Origin: Scatomorpha merdavium
GTDB lineage: Bacteria; Bacillota; Clostridia; Oscillospirales; Oscillospiraceae
Direction of reading: 5' to 3'
NCBI GenBank assembly: GCA_018711415.1
Contig: DVIJ01000114.1
Coordinates: 1 to 22,591, forward strand
DNA length: 22,591 nt
Both the position numbers and the translations under genes were made by a program. Under the pieces are notes generated by a model. The model worked only from the letters and a program-made list of their open reading frames with translations. It did no database searches and was not told the origin of the DNA. Below, in pieces: positions 14,270 through 22,450 of this stretch. The number at the start of each line of letters is the position of its first letter. Positions within the stretch are counted from its first letter, which is position 1.

Positions 14270-16094
14270 CGAGCAGGAATATACGAAATCCTTCGACATA
14301 AAGATCTGGAAGCGGCTCGGTCCCTACCTGCGCCCGCGCCGCGGGGCCTTCGGGCTGCTCATCGTGCTGAACCTCCTGACGGCGCTGGTGGACGCGGCGC
14401 TGCCGCTCTTCCAGAGCTGGGCCGTGGCAAAGTTCATAGAGGCGGGGACGCTCGCGGGGCTCTGGCCCTTCACGCTGGCGTATCTCGGGGCTATCCTGCT
14501 GCAGTCGCTGGCGGTGATGGGCTTCGGCAACGTGTCCATGCGGATAGAGATGTACCTGGGCCGCGACCTGCGCCGCAGGCTCTTCACCCATTTGCAGGAG
14601 CTCTCGTTCTCGTTCTACAACGTGACGCCGGTGGGCTACCTCATAAGCCGCGTGATGAACGACACGAACAAGATCGCGGGGATGCTGGCCTGGAACCTGG
14701 CGGATATGCTCTGGGCGCTGAGCTACCTCATCTTCGTTTTGGCGGCGATGCTGGCGCTCAACTGGAAGCTGGCGCTGGTGGTGATCCTGGTCGTGCCGGC
14801 GGCGGCGCTGCTGACGGGCTATTTCCAGAACCGGATTCTGCGCTGGAACCGCAAGGTCCGGAAGTTGAGCTCGCGGATAACGGGGGCCTTCAACGAGGGG
14901 ATAACGGGGGCCAAGACCTCCAAGACCCTGGTCATCGAGGAGGCGAACGACCGGGAGTTCCAGGCGCTGACGGCCCAGGCGCGGGACAGCGGCGTGAAGG
15001 CGGCAAAGCTGAGCGCGGTGTACATCCCGCTGGTGCTCTTCTGCTCGACGCTGGCGGTGGCGATAGTGCTGTGGCGGGGCGGGAACATGAGCCTGGAGGG
15101 GCTCATGAGCCTGGCGACGCTCTCGGCCTTCGTGACCTACGCGGTGGGCATCTTCGAGCCGGTGCAGATACTGGCGGAGGACCTGGCGGAGTTCATCTCG
15201 CTGCAGGCGAGCATAGAGCGCGTGACGGGGCTGCTGGATACGGAGCCGAACGTGCGCGACTCCGAGGCCGTGCGCGAGAAGTACGGCGACGCCTTCAATC
15301 CCAAACGTGAGAACTGGGAGCCCATCCGGGGCGATATCGAGTTCAGGGACGTGACCTTCCGCTACCCGGACGGGGGCGAGGACGTGCTCTCACACTTCAA
15401 CCTCAAGATCCCGGCGGGGACGACGGTGGCGATAGTGGGCGAGACGGGCGCGGGGAAATCTACGCTCGTGAACTTGGCCTGCCGCTTTTTCGAGCCGACG
15501 TCCGGGCAGATACTGATAGACGGCGTGGACTACCGGGAGCGGAGCCAGCTTTGGCTGCACTCGAGCATCGGCTACGTGCTGCAGAGCCCGCACCTGTTTT
15601 CGGGCTCGCTGCGTGAGAACATAAGGTACGGCAGGCTGGACGCGACGGACGAGGAGGTCGAGGCGGCGGCGAAGGCGGTGTCGGCGGACCTCGTTGCGGC
15701 AAAGCTGGAAAACGGCTGGGAGACGGACGTGGGCGAGGGCGGCGACAAGCTCTCGACGGGCGAGAAGCAGCTGGTGTCCTTTGCCCGGGCGGTGCTGGCG
15801 GACCCGCGCATCTTCGTGCTGGACGAGGCGACGAGCTCCATCGACACGCAGACGGAGCAGCTCATCCAGGACGCCATAGAGCACATCCTGAAGGACCGCA
15901 CGAGCTTTCTCATAGCGCACCGGCTCTCGACGATACGGCGCGCGGACCTGATCCTGGTGGTGAAGGACGGCAAGATAGTTGAGCAGGGGACGCACCGCGA
16001 GCTGCTCCTGCGCCGCGGCTACTACCATGAGCTCTACAGCCGCCAGTTCGCGGAGGAAAACTCCGCCCGCATCCTGAAAAACGAACGCGCATAA
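14256..16094 (+). CDS. Heterodimeric multidrug ABC exporter, catalytic half (BmrD/YheH-like)
   Basis: A 612-aa half-transporter with six membrane helices followed by an ATPase domain, starting at ATG 14256 inside the end of the previous gene with a G-rich ribosome site. Motifs are Walker A GETGAGKST (395–403), degenerate signature LSTGE (499–503) in place of LSGGQ, Walker B IFVLDEATSSID with catalytic Glu524, and His555 in IAHRLST. Its own Walker A/B with the partner's LSGGQ form the working ATP site; its LSTGE faces the partner's Asp site. The defects therefore fall in the same composite site, as expected of an evolved heterodimer and not of decay. A region of about 20 residues before the ATPase domain (around NPKRENWEPIRGD) is typical of the YheH branch. 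An inverted-repeat element follows. Confidence 0.93.
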   Translation: MPAYDEQEYTKSFDIKIWKRLGPYLRPRRGAFGLLIVLNLLTALVDAALPLFQSWAVAKFIEAGTLAGLWPFTLAYLGAILLQSLAVMGFGNVSMRIEMYLGRDLRRRLFTHLQELSFSFYNVTPVGYLISRVMNDTNKIAGMLAWNLADMLWALSYLIFVLAAMLALNWKLALVVILVVPAAALLTGYFQNRILRWNRKVRKLSSRITGAFNEGITGAKTSKTLVIEEANDREFQALTAQARDSGVKAAKLSAVYIPLVLFCSTLAVAIVLWRGGNMSLEGLMSLATLSAFVTYAVGIFEPVQILAEDLAEFISLQASIERVTGLLDTEPNVRDSEAVREKYGDAFNPKRENWEPIRGDIEFRDVTFRYPDGGEDVLSHFNLKIPAGTTVAIVGETGAGKSTLVNLACRFFEPTSGQILIDGVDYRERSQLWLHSSIGYVLQSPHLFSGSLRENIRYGRLDATDEEVEAAAKAVSADLVAAKLENGWETDVGEGGDKLSTGEKQLVSFARAVLADPRIFVLDEATSSIDTQTEQLIQDAIEHILKDRTSFLIAHRLSTIRRADLILVVKDGKIVEQGTHRELLLRRGYYHELYSRQFAEENSARILKNERA

Positions 16095-16128
16095 AAAAAG
16101 CCCCCGCAGCCCAGTGGCCGCGGGGGCT
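16093..16128 (-). terminator. Left hairpin of the inverted-repeat element, minus-strand terminator for fakA
   Basis: The 13-bp stem (16099–16111 with 16116–16128, one A/C mismatch) has A7 at 16093–16099, so on the minus strand it is a GC stem followed by seven U. On the plus strand no T-tract follows it, so it would be a weak terminator for the ABC operon. Confidence 0.75.
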
Positions 16129-16348
16129 ATCAGTCTGGCAAAAAAGCCTCGCAGAGTTTCGCGGCCGCAGCCGCGAAATAAAGTTAGATCCGTTTTTCCC
16201 GGGGGCGTGTACCTCGGGAAAAACACTTCTCGCGGAGCGAGCGTCGAGCAAAGCGAGGCGCGCAGCGCAGCGCAATCCCTTTTGTCGAAGAAGGCAAAGC
16301 CTTCTTCGACAAGCTGAAAGCCCCCGCGGCCACTGGGCCGCGGGGGCT
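16099..16348. repeat. Inverted-repeat (MITE-like) intergenic element with nested hairpins
   Basis: The first 30 bases (16099–16128) recur in inverted orientation at 16319–16348 with one mismatch, including the loop (CAGT versus ACTG), which shows a true inverted copy and not two independent terminators. The similarity continues without gaps for 20 more bases (16129–16148 against 16299–16318), about 42 of 50 identical overall. Each end is itself a 13-bp hairpin. The interior has three perfect hairpins: 16157–16165 with 16170–16178, 16192–16201 with 16215–16224, and 16282–16295 with 16299–16312 (14 bp, AAA loop), plus a short CTCGC/GCGAG pair. I see no coding potential and no target-site duplication. 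It fills most of the gap between the exporter and fakA. Confidence 0.75.
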
Positions 16349-16362
16349 TCGTCATAGCGTTA

Positions 16363-18009
16363 TCATTCGATGGAGATCATGTAGTAGTAGACCGGCTGGC
16401 CGCCGTTTACGGTGGTGATCTCGGCGTCCGGGAAGCAGGCGCCCAGCTTGGCTGCGACGGCTTCCGCGTCCTCCGCGCTCACGTCCTCGCCGTAGTACAC
16501 GGAGATCACCGCGGGCGAGAGCTCGTCTATGGACCAGCTCAGCTCGTCGAGCAGGGTCTCGATGTTCGTGTAGCTGCCCACCAGCGCCCCGTCCAGCAGC
16601 GCCAGGTATTCCCCGGCGTGGATCTTGTGGCCGTCGAAGTCGGAGTCGCGCGCGGCGTAGGTCACGAGCGCCGTGTGTACGCCCGAGATGGCCTCCGCCA
16701 TGCCCTCCGTGATCTCATCCTCCGTCGCCGTCTCGTCCAGAGAGAGCAGCGCCGTGATGCCCTGCGGCACCGTCTTGGTCGGGATGACCACCACGCGCTT
16801 TTCGCTCAGGGGGATGCACTGCTCCGCCGCCATGATGATATTCTTGTTGTTCGGGAACACGAACACCGTCTCCGCGGGGGTGCGGTTTATCTCTGTGAGG
16901 ATGTCCTCGGTCGAAGGGTTCATCGTCTGGCCGCCCGTGACGATCCTGTCGGCGCCCAGCTCGCGGAAGAGCTCCGCCATGCCCACGCCCGCGCACACCG
17001 CAACGGCGCCGTAGGTCTTTTCGGGCGCGGCGACGGTCGGCCCGGCGTTCACCGCGGCGGCTTCGCCCCCGGCCATCTCCGAGTGCTGCTCGCGCATGTT
17101 CTCGATCTTGACCTTGAGCAGCGGGCCGTAGGTCAGCGCTTCCGTCAGGACCGTGCCGGGTACGTTCGTGTGGACGTGGACCTTGATGATCTCGTCGTCG
17201 TCCACGACGACTACGCAGTCGCCCAGGCTCTCGAGGAAGGTCCGCAGCAGGGCGGGCTCCTTGGGGTTCTCGCGGCCGCAGATGAACTCCGTGCAGTAGG
17301 TAAAGGCGATCTCGCCGGAGGAGAAGTCCGAAAAGTCCGCGCGCTCCCTGGGCTCGGCGCTCTCGCCGGAGACGGGCTCCGCGGGGACGAAGGCCTCGCC
17401 GCGCAGGACGGAGAGCATCGCCTCCAGGATGAACACATAGCCCTTGCCGCCCGCGTCCACAACGCCCGCACGGGCGAGGACGGGGTTGAGGTTTATCGTG
17501 TCCGCGAGGGCCTCTATGGCCGATTCCACCGCGCAGGAGAGCATGAGCTCGAGGTCCGAGCCGTGCTCCGCAAACTCGACCGCGGCGCTCGTGGCGACGC
17601 GGGAGACGGTGAGGATGGTGCCTTCGGCGGGCTTCATGACGGCCTTGTAGGCGGCGTCCACGCCGTCCGACATGGCGGCGGCGAAGAGCTTGGCGTCTGC
17701 CTTTTCGGCGCCCTTGAGCCGCTTGGCCAGGCCGCGGAACAAAAGCGAGAGGATGACGCCGGAGTTGCCCCTGGCGCCGCGGAGCATGGCCGAGGCCGCG
17801 CAGTCCGCTGCGGCGCTGAGGCTCGTGAAGCTCTTTTTGCCGAGTTCCGAGGCTGCGGCGCCCATGGTGAGGCCCATGTTGGTGCCGGTGTCTCCGTCCG
17901 GGACGGGGAATACGTTGAGCTCGTTTATGAGCTGCCTGTTCTGTTCAAGGGCGGCGCTGGCGCAGAGGATTATGTCTCTGAACACCGCCGCATCAATAAA
18001 CTCTCTCAA
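16363..18009 (-). CDS. fakA: Fatty acid kinase catalytic subunit FakA (DAK2/YloV family)
   Basis: A cytosolic ATP-dependent kinase that phosphorylates fatty acids held by a FakB (DegV-type) carrier. The product is 548 aa. The start is TTG 18009, with GGAGGT 8 nt upstream. The N-terminal DhaL-like domain has NVFPVPDGDTGTNMG, in which Asp38 and Asp40 bind Mg-ATP, and RGARGNSGVILS. The middle domain includes CTEFICGRE, GDCVVVVDDDEIIKVHVHT; the C-terminal domain has VFVFPNNKNIIMAAEQ and EYLALLDG. This domain order matches B. subtilis YloV and Staphylococcus FakA. It follows the Asp23 gene by 36 nt on the same strand, the usual yloU–yloV pairing. No fakB lies in the window. Confidence 0.94.
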   Translation of the reverse strand: MREFIDAAVFRDIILCASAALEQNRQLINELNVFPVPDGDTGTNMGLTMGAAASELGKKSFTSLSAAADCAASAMLRGARGNSGVILSLLFRGLAKRLKGAEKADAKLFAAAMSDGVDAAYKAVMKPAEGTILTVSRVATSAAVEFAEHGSDLELMLSCAVESAIEALADTINLNPVLARAGVVDAGGKGYVFILEAMLSVLRGEAFVPAEPVSGESAEPRERADFSDFSSGEIAFTYCTEFICGRENPKEPALLRTFLESLGDCVVVVDDDEIIKVHVHTNVPGTVLTEALTYGPLLKVKIENMREQHSEMAGGEAAAVNAGPTVAAPEKTYGAVAVCAGVGMAELFRELGADRIVTGGQTMNPSTEDILTEINRTPAETVFVFPNNKNIIMAAEQCIPLSEKRVVVIPTKTVPQGITALLSLDETATEDEITEGMAEAISGVHTALVTYAARDSDFDGHKIHAGEYLALLDGALVGSYTNIETLLDELSWSIDELSPAVISVYYGEDVSAEDAEAVAAKLGACFPDAEITTVNGGQPVYYYMISIE

Positions 18010-18045
18010 GAGGGATTACCTCCGGGTGCTGATTTTTTATCTGTT

Positions 18046-18396
18046 TCAGTCGATGAGCATGGTGTCGACATAGACATCCACGCGCTTGACGGGAACTCCG
18101 GTGGCCTTGGAGACCTTGTAGGAGACCTCGTTTATAATGCTCCGGCAGAGGGCCATGAGGTTGACGCCGTGGTCCACAGCGATGTGGAGGCCGAGCGAGA
18201 CGCTGCCGTCCTCGCCGAGCTGGGTCTCGATCCCCTTGGACATGGACTCGCGGCGGAGCTGAAAGACGCCGCCGTCCTTTGCCTGGGCGGCCATGGCCTT
18301 GACGCCGAAGCAGCTTGTAGCGGCGTCTCCGGCGAGGTTTGCAAAGACCTCGGGGTCGATAGTGATAGCGCCCTTTTGGTTTTCTATCTTAACCAT
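18046..18396 (-). CDS. Asp23/Gls24 family envelope stress-response protein (YloU-like)
   Basis: A 116-aa protein of the alkaline-shock family. ATG 18396 follows AAAGGAG by 7 nt; the much longer open frame upstream is antisense to the oxidoreductase gene and is rejected. It begins VKIENQKGAITIDPEVFANL and continues with CFGVKAMA, SVSLGLHIAVDHGVNLMALC and VSYKVSKATGVPVKRVDVYV, the conserved central strands and C-terminal helix/strand of the family. Members are small cytosolic or membrane-associated proteins tied to cell-envelope homeostasis. Its stop lies 36 nt before fakA, a pairing conserved in Firmicutes. A strong -10 box lies 55 bp upstream, and a 5-bp hairpin (18425–18429 with 18436–18440) lies in its 5' leader. 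Confidence 0.93.
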   Translation of the reverse strand: MVKIENQKGAITIDPEVFANLAGDAATSCFGVKAMAAQAKDGGVFQLRRESMSKGIETQLGEDGSVSLGLHIAVDHGVNLMALCRSIINEVSYKVSKATGVPVKRVDVYVDTMLID

Positions 18397-18450
18397 GGTG
18401 CAGCTCCTTTCGAAATGCTCCGCGCGCCGTTTACACGGCGGCGGATAAAC

Positions 18451-18479
18451 ATTATAATACAATGATACCAAAAGCACAA
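18451..18479 (-). promoter_or_regulatory. Promoter of the asp23-like–fakA operon
   Basis: On the minus strand a perfect TATAAT (18451–18456) lies 17 bp after TTGTGC (18474–18479). The -35 is weak (TTG only). The spacer is AT-rich, unlike the surrounding GC-rich coding sequence. Confidence 0.65.
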
Positions 18480-18703
18480 GGAAAAGTTTACTGTAGATAC
18501 TTCTGAAAGTTGGACCGATTTCGGGTCTGGACTTGGAAATAGCCGCAAAAAAACGGCGCGGACAGACAGGGCGGCGGCAATTTCCCGACTTTTGCACCCG
18601 ATGACGTGCAGTTTTGGACGCCTGGGCGGCTCCTGCACTCAAAACAGCAAAAAATTCTGCTTGGGAAAGGGAAAAAATTGTGCCTTTTCCGTGCAAAAAG
18701 TGG
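18480..18703. other. Divergent intergenic region with short complementary motifs, no gene seen
   Basis: This AT-richer stretch separates the asp23-like and oxidoreductase promoters. No ORF with a ribosome site is convincing. It contains alternating complements TGCAC (18593), GTGCA (18606), TGCAC (18634) and GTGCA (18691), and two overlapping inverted pairs: GTGCAG 18606–18611 with CTGCAC 18633–18638, and GTTTTG 18611–18616 with CAAAAC 18640–18645. These lie upstream of the oxidoreductase promoter, so they would act as DNA sites unless another promoter exists. Function is not assigned. Confidence 0.4.
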
Positions 18704-18732
18704 TTTACAGGAAGAGGTTTGAGTGATAGAAT
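18704..18732 (+). promoter_or_regulatory. Sigma-A promoter of the pyruvate:ferredoxin oxidoreductase gene
   Basis: TTTACA (18704–18709) and TAGAAT (18727–18732) are 17 bp apart, each five of six to consensus, about 50 bp before the start codon. No other candidate lies closer to the gene. Confidence 0.75.
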
Positions 18733-18783
18733 TGTAGCGCTTTTGGAGCACCAGTAATTATTATTTTGTGTGGAGATGAAAGT

Positions 18784-21700
18784 ATGGCGAGAAAACTCAA
18801 GACCATGGACGGCAACCAGGCCGCGGCGCACGTTTCCTATGCGTTCACCGAGGTCGCCGCGATCTACCCGATCACGCCGTCCAGCCCGATGGCGGACTTT
18901 GTTGACCAGTGGTCTGCCGCGGGCCAGAAGAACATTTTCGGCACCACGGTCAAGGTGCAGGAGATGCAGGCCGAGTCCGGCGCCGCCGGCGCTGTGCACG
19001 GCTCTCTGAACGCCGGCGCCCTGACGACTACGTACACCGCCTCCCAGGGCCTGCTGCTGATGATCCCCAACATGTACAAGATAGCGGGCGAGCTGCTGCC
19101 CGGCGTGTTCCACGTCACCGCCCGTACCCTGGCCAGCCACACGCTGTCCATCTTCGGAGACCACCAGGACGTCATGGCCTGCCGCCAGACGGGCTTTGCC
19201 ATGCTCTGCGAGAGCAACGTCCAGGAGGTCATGGACCTCTCCGCCGTGGCGCACCTGTCCGCCATCAAGGGCCGCGTCCCCTTCCTGAACTTCTTCGACG
19301 GTTTCCGCACCAGCCACGAGATCCAGAAGATAGCCGTTTGGGACTACAAGGACCTCGCCCAGATGTGCGACATGAAGGCCGTTGAGGAGTTCCGCGCCCG
19401 CGCGCTGAACCCCGAGCATCCGCAGATGCGCGGCAGCCACGAGAACGGCGATATCTACTTCCAGAACCGCGAAGCCTCCAACAAGTACTACGAGGCCGTC
19501 CCCGGCATAGTCGAGGACTACATGAAGAAGGTAAACCGCAAGCTCGGCACGAACTACCAGCTCTTCAACTACTACGGCGCCGAGGACGCCGACCGCGTCA
19601 TCGTTGCGATGGGCTCCATCTGCGACGTGACGGAGGAAGTCATAGACTACCTCAACGCCCACGGCCAGAAGGTCGGCCTTGTGAAGGTCAGGCTGTACAG
19701 GCCCTGGCGCGCGGACAAGCTGCTCGCCGCCATCCCGGCGACATGTAAGTCCATCGCCGTGCTCGACCGCACCAAGGAGCCGGGCGCTCTGGGCGAGCCT
19801 CTGTATATGGACGTCATGACGAGCCTGGCAGACGCCGGCCGGACCGACATCAAGGTCATCGGCGGCCGCTACGGCCTGGCGAGCAAGGACACGCCTCCCG
19901 CCTCTGTGTTCGCGGTGTACAAGGAGCTGGCCAAGGCCAACCCGAAGGCCCGCTTCACCGTCGGCATCGTGGACGACGTGACGAAGCTCTCCCTGCGCGA
20001 GACCAACGCCCCCGACACCTCGCCCAAGGGCACCGTCTCCTGCATGTTCTGGGGTCTGGGCGGCGACGGCACCGTCGGCGCGAACAAGAACTCCATCAAG
20101 ATCATAGGCGACCACACCAACAAGTACGTCCAGGCCTACTTCCAGTACGACTCCAAAAAGACCGGCGGCGTCACGATCAGCCACCTGCGCTTCGGCGACA
20201 AGCCCATCAAGAGCCCGTACTATATCAACAAGGCCGACTTCGTCGCCTGCCACAACCCGAGCTATATCACCAAGGGCTTCAAGATGGCCCAGAAGCTCAA
20301 GGCCGGCGGCGTGTTCCTGGTGAACAGCCAGTGGAGCTTTGAGGAGCTGGAGCAGCACCTCGACGCAGAGGCCAAGCGCTACATCGCCAAGAACAAGATA
20401 AAGCTCGTCATGATAGACGCGATCGACCTCGCCCAGCAGATCGGCATGGGCAATAGGACGAACACCATCCTGCAGTCCGCGTTCTTCTCCCTGGCGAAGG
20501 TCATCCCCGAGGCCGAGGCCATCAAGTATATGAAGGACGCCGCCACGCACTCCTACCTCAAGAAGGGCCAGGACATCGTGGACATGAACCACAAGGCGAT
20601 CGACATGGGCGCCACGGCCTACCACGTCGTCGAGATCCCCGAGTCCTGGGCCACCGCCGAGGACGATGCCAAGCCCGTCGAGCTGACCGGCCGCGGCCCC
20701 GTCGTCAAGATGGTCAAGGAGATCCTGGACCCCGTCGGCAAGATGGACGGCGACAGCCTGCCCGTCTCCGCCTTCACCGCCCACGCGGACGGCACCTTCG
20801 AGCTGGGCGCTTCTGCTTATGAGAAGCGCGGCGTTGCGGTGTCCGTGCCTGAGTGGGACAGCGCAAAGTGCATCCAGTGCAACCAGTGCGCCTACGCCTG
20901 CCCGCACGCGACGATCCGTCCCTACGCCCTCACCGAGGCCGAGGCCGCTGCGGCTCCCGCCGCCGCGAAGATCGTCCCGGTCAAGGCCGGCAAGGGCAAG
21001 GGCGTTTACAGCTTCTCCATGGCCGTCTCCCCGCTGGACTGCATGGGCTGCGGCGTCTGCGCGGGCGTCTGCCCGACGAAGGCCCTGACCATGGTCCCGA
21101 TGGAGAGCCAGATGCCTCAGCAGGAAGTCTGGACCTACATGACCGAGAAGGTCTCCGAGAAGAAGGACATGCAGGACAACACCGTGAAGGGCAGCCAGTT
21201 CAAGCAGCCCATGCTCGAGTTCTCCGGCTCCTGCGCCGGCTGCGCCGAGACCAGCTACGCCAGGCTCATCACCCAGCTCTTCGGCGACCACATGATCGTC
21301 TCCAACGCCACCGGCTGCTCGTCCATCTGGGGCGGCCCGGCCGCGACGAGCCCCTACACCGTCAACAAGGAAGGCAAGGGTCCCGCCTGGGTCAACAGCC
21401 TGTTCGAGGATAACGCCGAGCACGGCCTGGGCCTGTACCTCGGCCAGAAGAAGATCCGCGACGACCTCGCCGCCAAGACCCGCGAGCTCATCGCCGTCGA
21501 CTGGTGCGCGGCAGAGCTGAAGGAAGCGGCTCAGAAGTGGCTCGACACCTATAACGACGGCAGCGCCAACGGCGAAGCCGCCAAGGCCTATATCGCCGCG
21601 CTGGAAGAGAACATCTGCACTGTGGATGAGCTCATAAACTGCGGCGACGAGAAGTTTGCGGCCCACGGCGCCAAGCTGAAGGCCGCCGGCAAGAAGTACT

Positions 21701-22404
21701 GCGACTGCGCGGCCTGCGCTCTCGCGGAGGAGATCCTCTCCAAGAAGGATTACCTGAACAAGAAGTCCGTGTGGATCATGGGCGGCGACGGCTGGGCCTA
21801 CGACATCGGCTACGGCGGACTCGACCATGTCCTGGCCTCCGGCGAGGACGTGAACGTGTTCGTGTTCGACACCGAGGTCTACTCCAACACCGGCGGCCAG
21901 GCGTCGAAGGCCTCCAACATCGGCCAGGTGGCGCAGTTTGCCGCGGCCGGCAAGGAGATAAAGAGCAAGGCTCTGGCCGAGCTCGCCATGACCTACGGCT
22001 ACGTCTACGTCGCCCAGATCGCCATGGGCGCGAACCCGGCCCAGACCATCAAGGCCATCACCGAGGCCGAGGCCTATCACGGCCCGTCCCTCATCATCGC
22101 CTACGCCCCCTGCGAGATGCACAGCATCAAGGGCGGCATGACGAACTGCCAGGCCGAGATGAAGAAGGCCGTGGACTGCGGCTACTGGAACCTCTTCCGC
22201 TTCAACCCGGCGGCGGAGTCCCACTTCACGCTGGACAGCAAGGAGCCGGCCGGCGGCTACCGCGAGTTCCTCATGAACGAGGCCAGGTATTCCCGCCTGA
22301 CCCGTGAGTTCCCCGACAGGGCCGACAGGCTCTTCGAGGCCAGCGAGGAAAACGCCAAGGCCCGCTACGAGCACCTGCTCAAGCTCAAGGAAATGTACAA
22401 ATAA
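18784..22404 (+). CDS. nifJ: Pyruvate:ferredoxin (flavodoxin) oxidoreductase, single-chain
   Basis: A cytosolic enzyme that converts pyruvate and CoA to acetyl-CoA and CO2, reducing ferredoxin: the central step of anaerobic fermentation. The 1206-aa length fits the homodimeric form with all domains fused. ATG 18784 (MARKLKTMDGNQAAAHV) follows GGAG by 8 nt; an in-frame extension to 18766 lacks support. Domain I has YPITPSSPMADFVDQW. Two 4Fe-4S ligand sets are CIQCNQCAYAC (Cys696, 699, 702, 706) and CMGCGVCAGVC (Cys753, 756, 759, 763). The proximal cluster uses Cys817, Cys820, Cys845 and the Cys in PCEMHSIKGG. Thiamine diphosphate binds at GGDGWAYDIG through EVYSNTGGQ. Codons favour C-ending choices such as ATC more than in neighbours, consistent with high expression. 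It is monocistronic. Confidence 0.97.
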   Translation: MARKLKTMDGNQAAAHVSYAFTEVAAIYPITPSSPMADFVDQWSAAGQKNIFGTTVKVQEMQAESGAAGAVHGSLNAGALTTTYTASQGLLLMIPNMYKIAGELLPGVFHVTARTLASHTLSIFGDHQDVMACRQTGFAMLCESNVQEVMDLSAVAHLSAIKGRVPFLNFFDGFRTSHEIQKIAVWDYKDLAQMCDMKAVEEFRARALNPEHPQMRGSHENGDIYFQNREASNKYYEAVPGIVEDYMKKVNRKLGTNYQLFNYYGAEDADRVIVAMGSICDVTEEVIDYLNAHGQKVGLVKVRLYRPWRADKLLAAIPATCKSIAVLDRTKEPGALGEPLYMDVMTSLADAGRTDIKVIGGRYGLASKDTPPASVFAVYKELAKANPKARFTVGIVDDVTKLSLRETNAPDTSPKGTVSCMFWGLGGDGTVGANKNSIKIIGDHTNKYVQAYFQYDSKKTGGVTISHLRFGDKPIKSPYYINKADFVACHNPSYITKGFKMAQKLKAGGVFLVNSQWSFEELEQHLDAEAKRYIAKNKIKLVMIDAIDLAQQIGMGNRTNTILQSAFFSLAKVIPEAEAIKYMKDAATHSYLKKGQDIVDMNHKAIDMGATAYHVVEIPESWATAEDDAKPVELTGRGPVVKMVKEILDPVGKMDGDSLPVSAFTAHADGTFELGASAYEKRGVAVSVPEWDSAKCIQCNQCAYACPHATIRPYALTEAEAAAAPAAAKIVPVKAGKGKGVYSFSMAVSPLDCMGCGVCAGVCPTKALTMVPMESQMPQQEVWTYMTEKVSEKKDMQDNTVKGSQFKQPMLEFSGSCAGCAETSYARLITQLFGDHMIVSNATGCSSIWGGPAATSPYTVNKEGKGPAWVNSLFEDNAEHGLGLYLGQKKIRDDLAAKTRELIAVDWCAAELKEAAQKWLDTYNDGSANGEAAKAYIAALEENICTVDELINCGDEKFAAHGAKLKAAGKKYCDCAACALAEEILSKKDYLNKKSVWIMGGDGWAYDIGYGGLDHVLASGEDVNVFVFDTEVYSNTGGQASKASNIGQVAQFAAAGKEIKSKALAELAMTYGYVYVAQIAMGANPAQTIKAITEAEAYHGPSLIIAYAPCEMHSIKGGMTNCQAEMKKAVDCGYWNLFRFNPAAESHFTLDSKEPAGGYREFLMNEARYSRLTREFPDRADRLFEASEENAKARYEHLLKLKEMYK

Positions 22405-22414
22405 ACCACAGCAA

Positions 22415-22450
22415 CAAAAAACTCCCGCCCCTCGGGGCGGGAGTTTTTTT
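22415..22450. terminator. Bidirectional intrinsic terminator after nifJ
   Basis: ACTCCCGCCC pairs with GGGCGGGAGT (22421–22430 with 22435–22444) around CTCG, with A- and T-tracts extending the stem on both sides. It serves nifJ on the plus strand and the convergent gene on the minus strand, whose stop codon overlaps the T-run. Confidence 0.93.

Noticed and set aside
16085..16360. A target-site duplication around the inverted-repeat element
   Set aside because: The flanking bases do not show a matching short direct repeat, so insertion is not proven from this sequence alone.
18676..18696. A Rex-type redox operator near the nifJ promoter (TTGTGC...GTGCAA)
   Set aside because: The two halves are not inverted complements of each other, so it is not a Rex palindrome.
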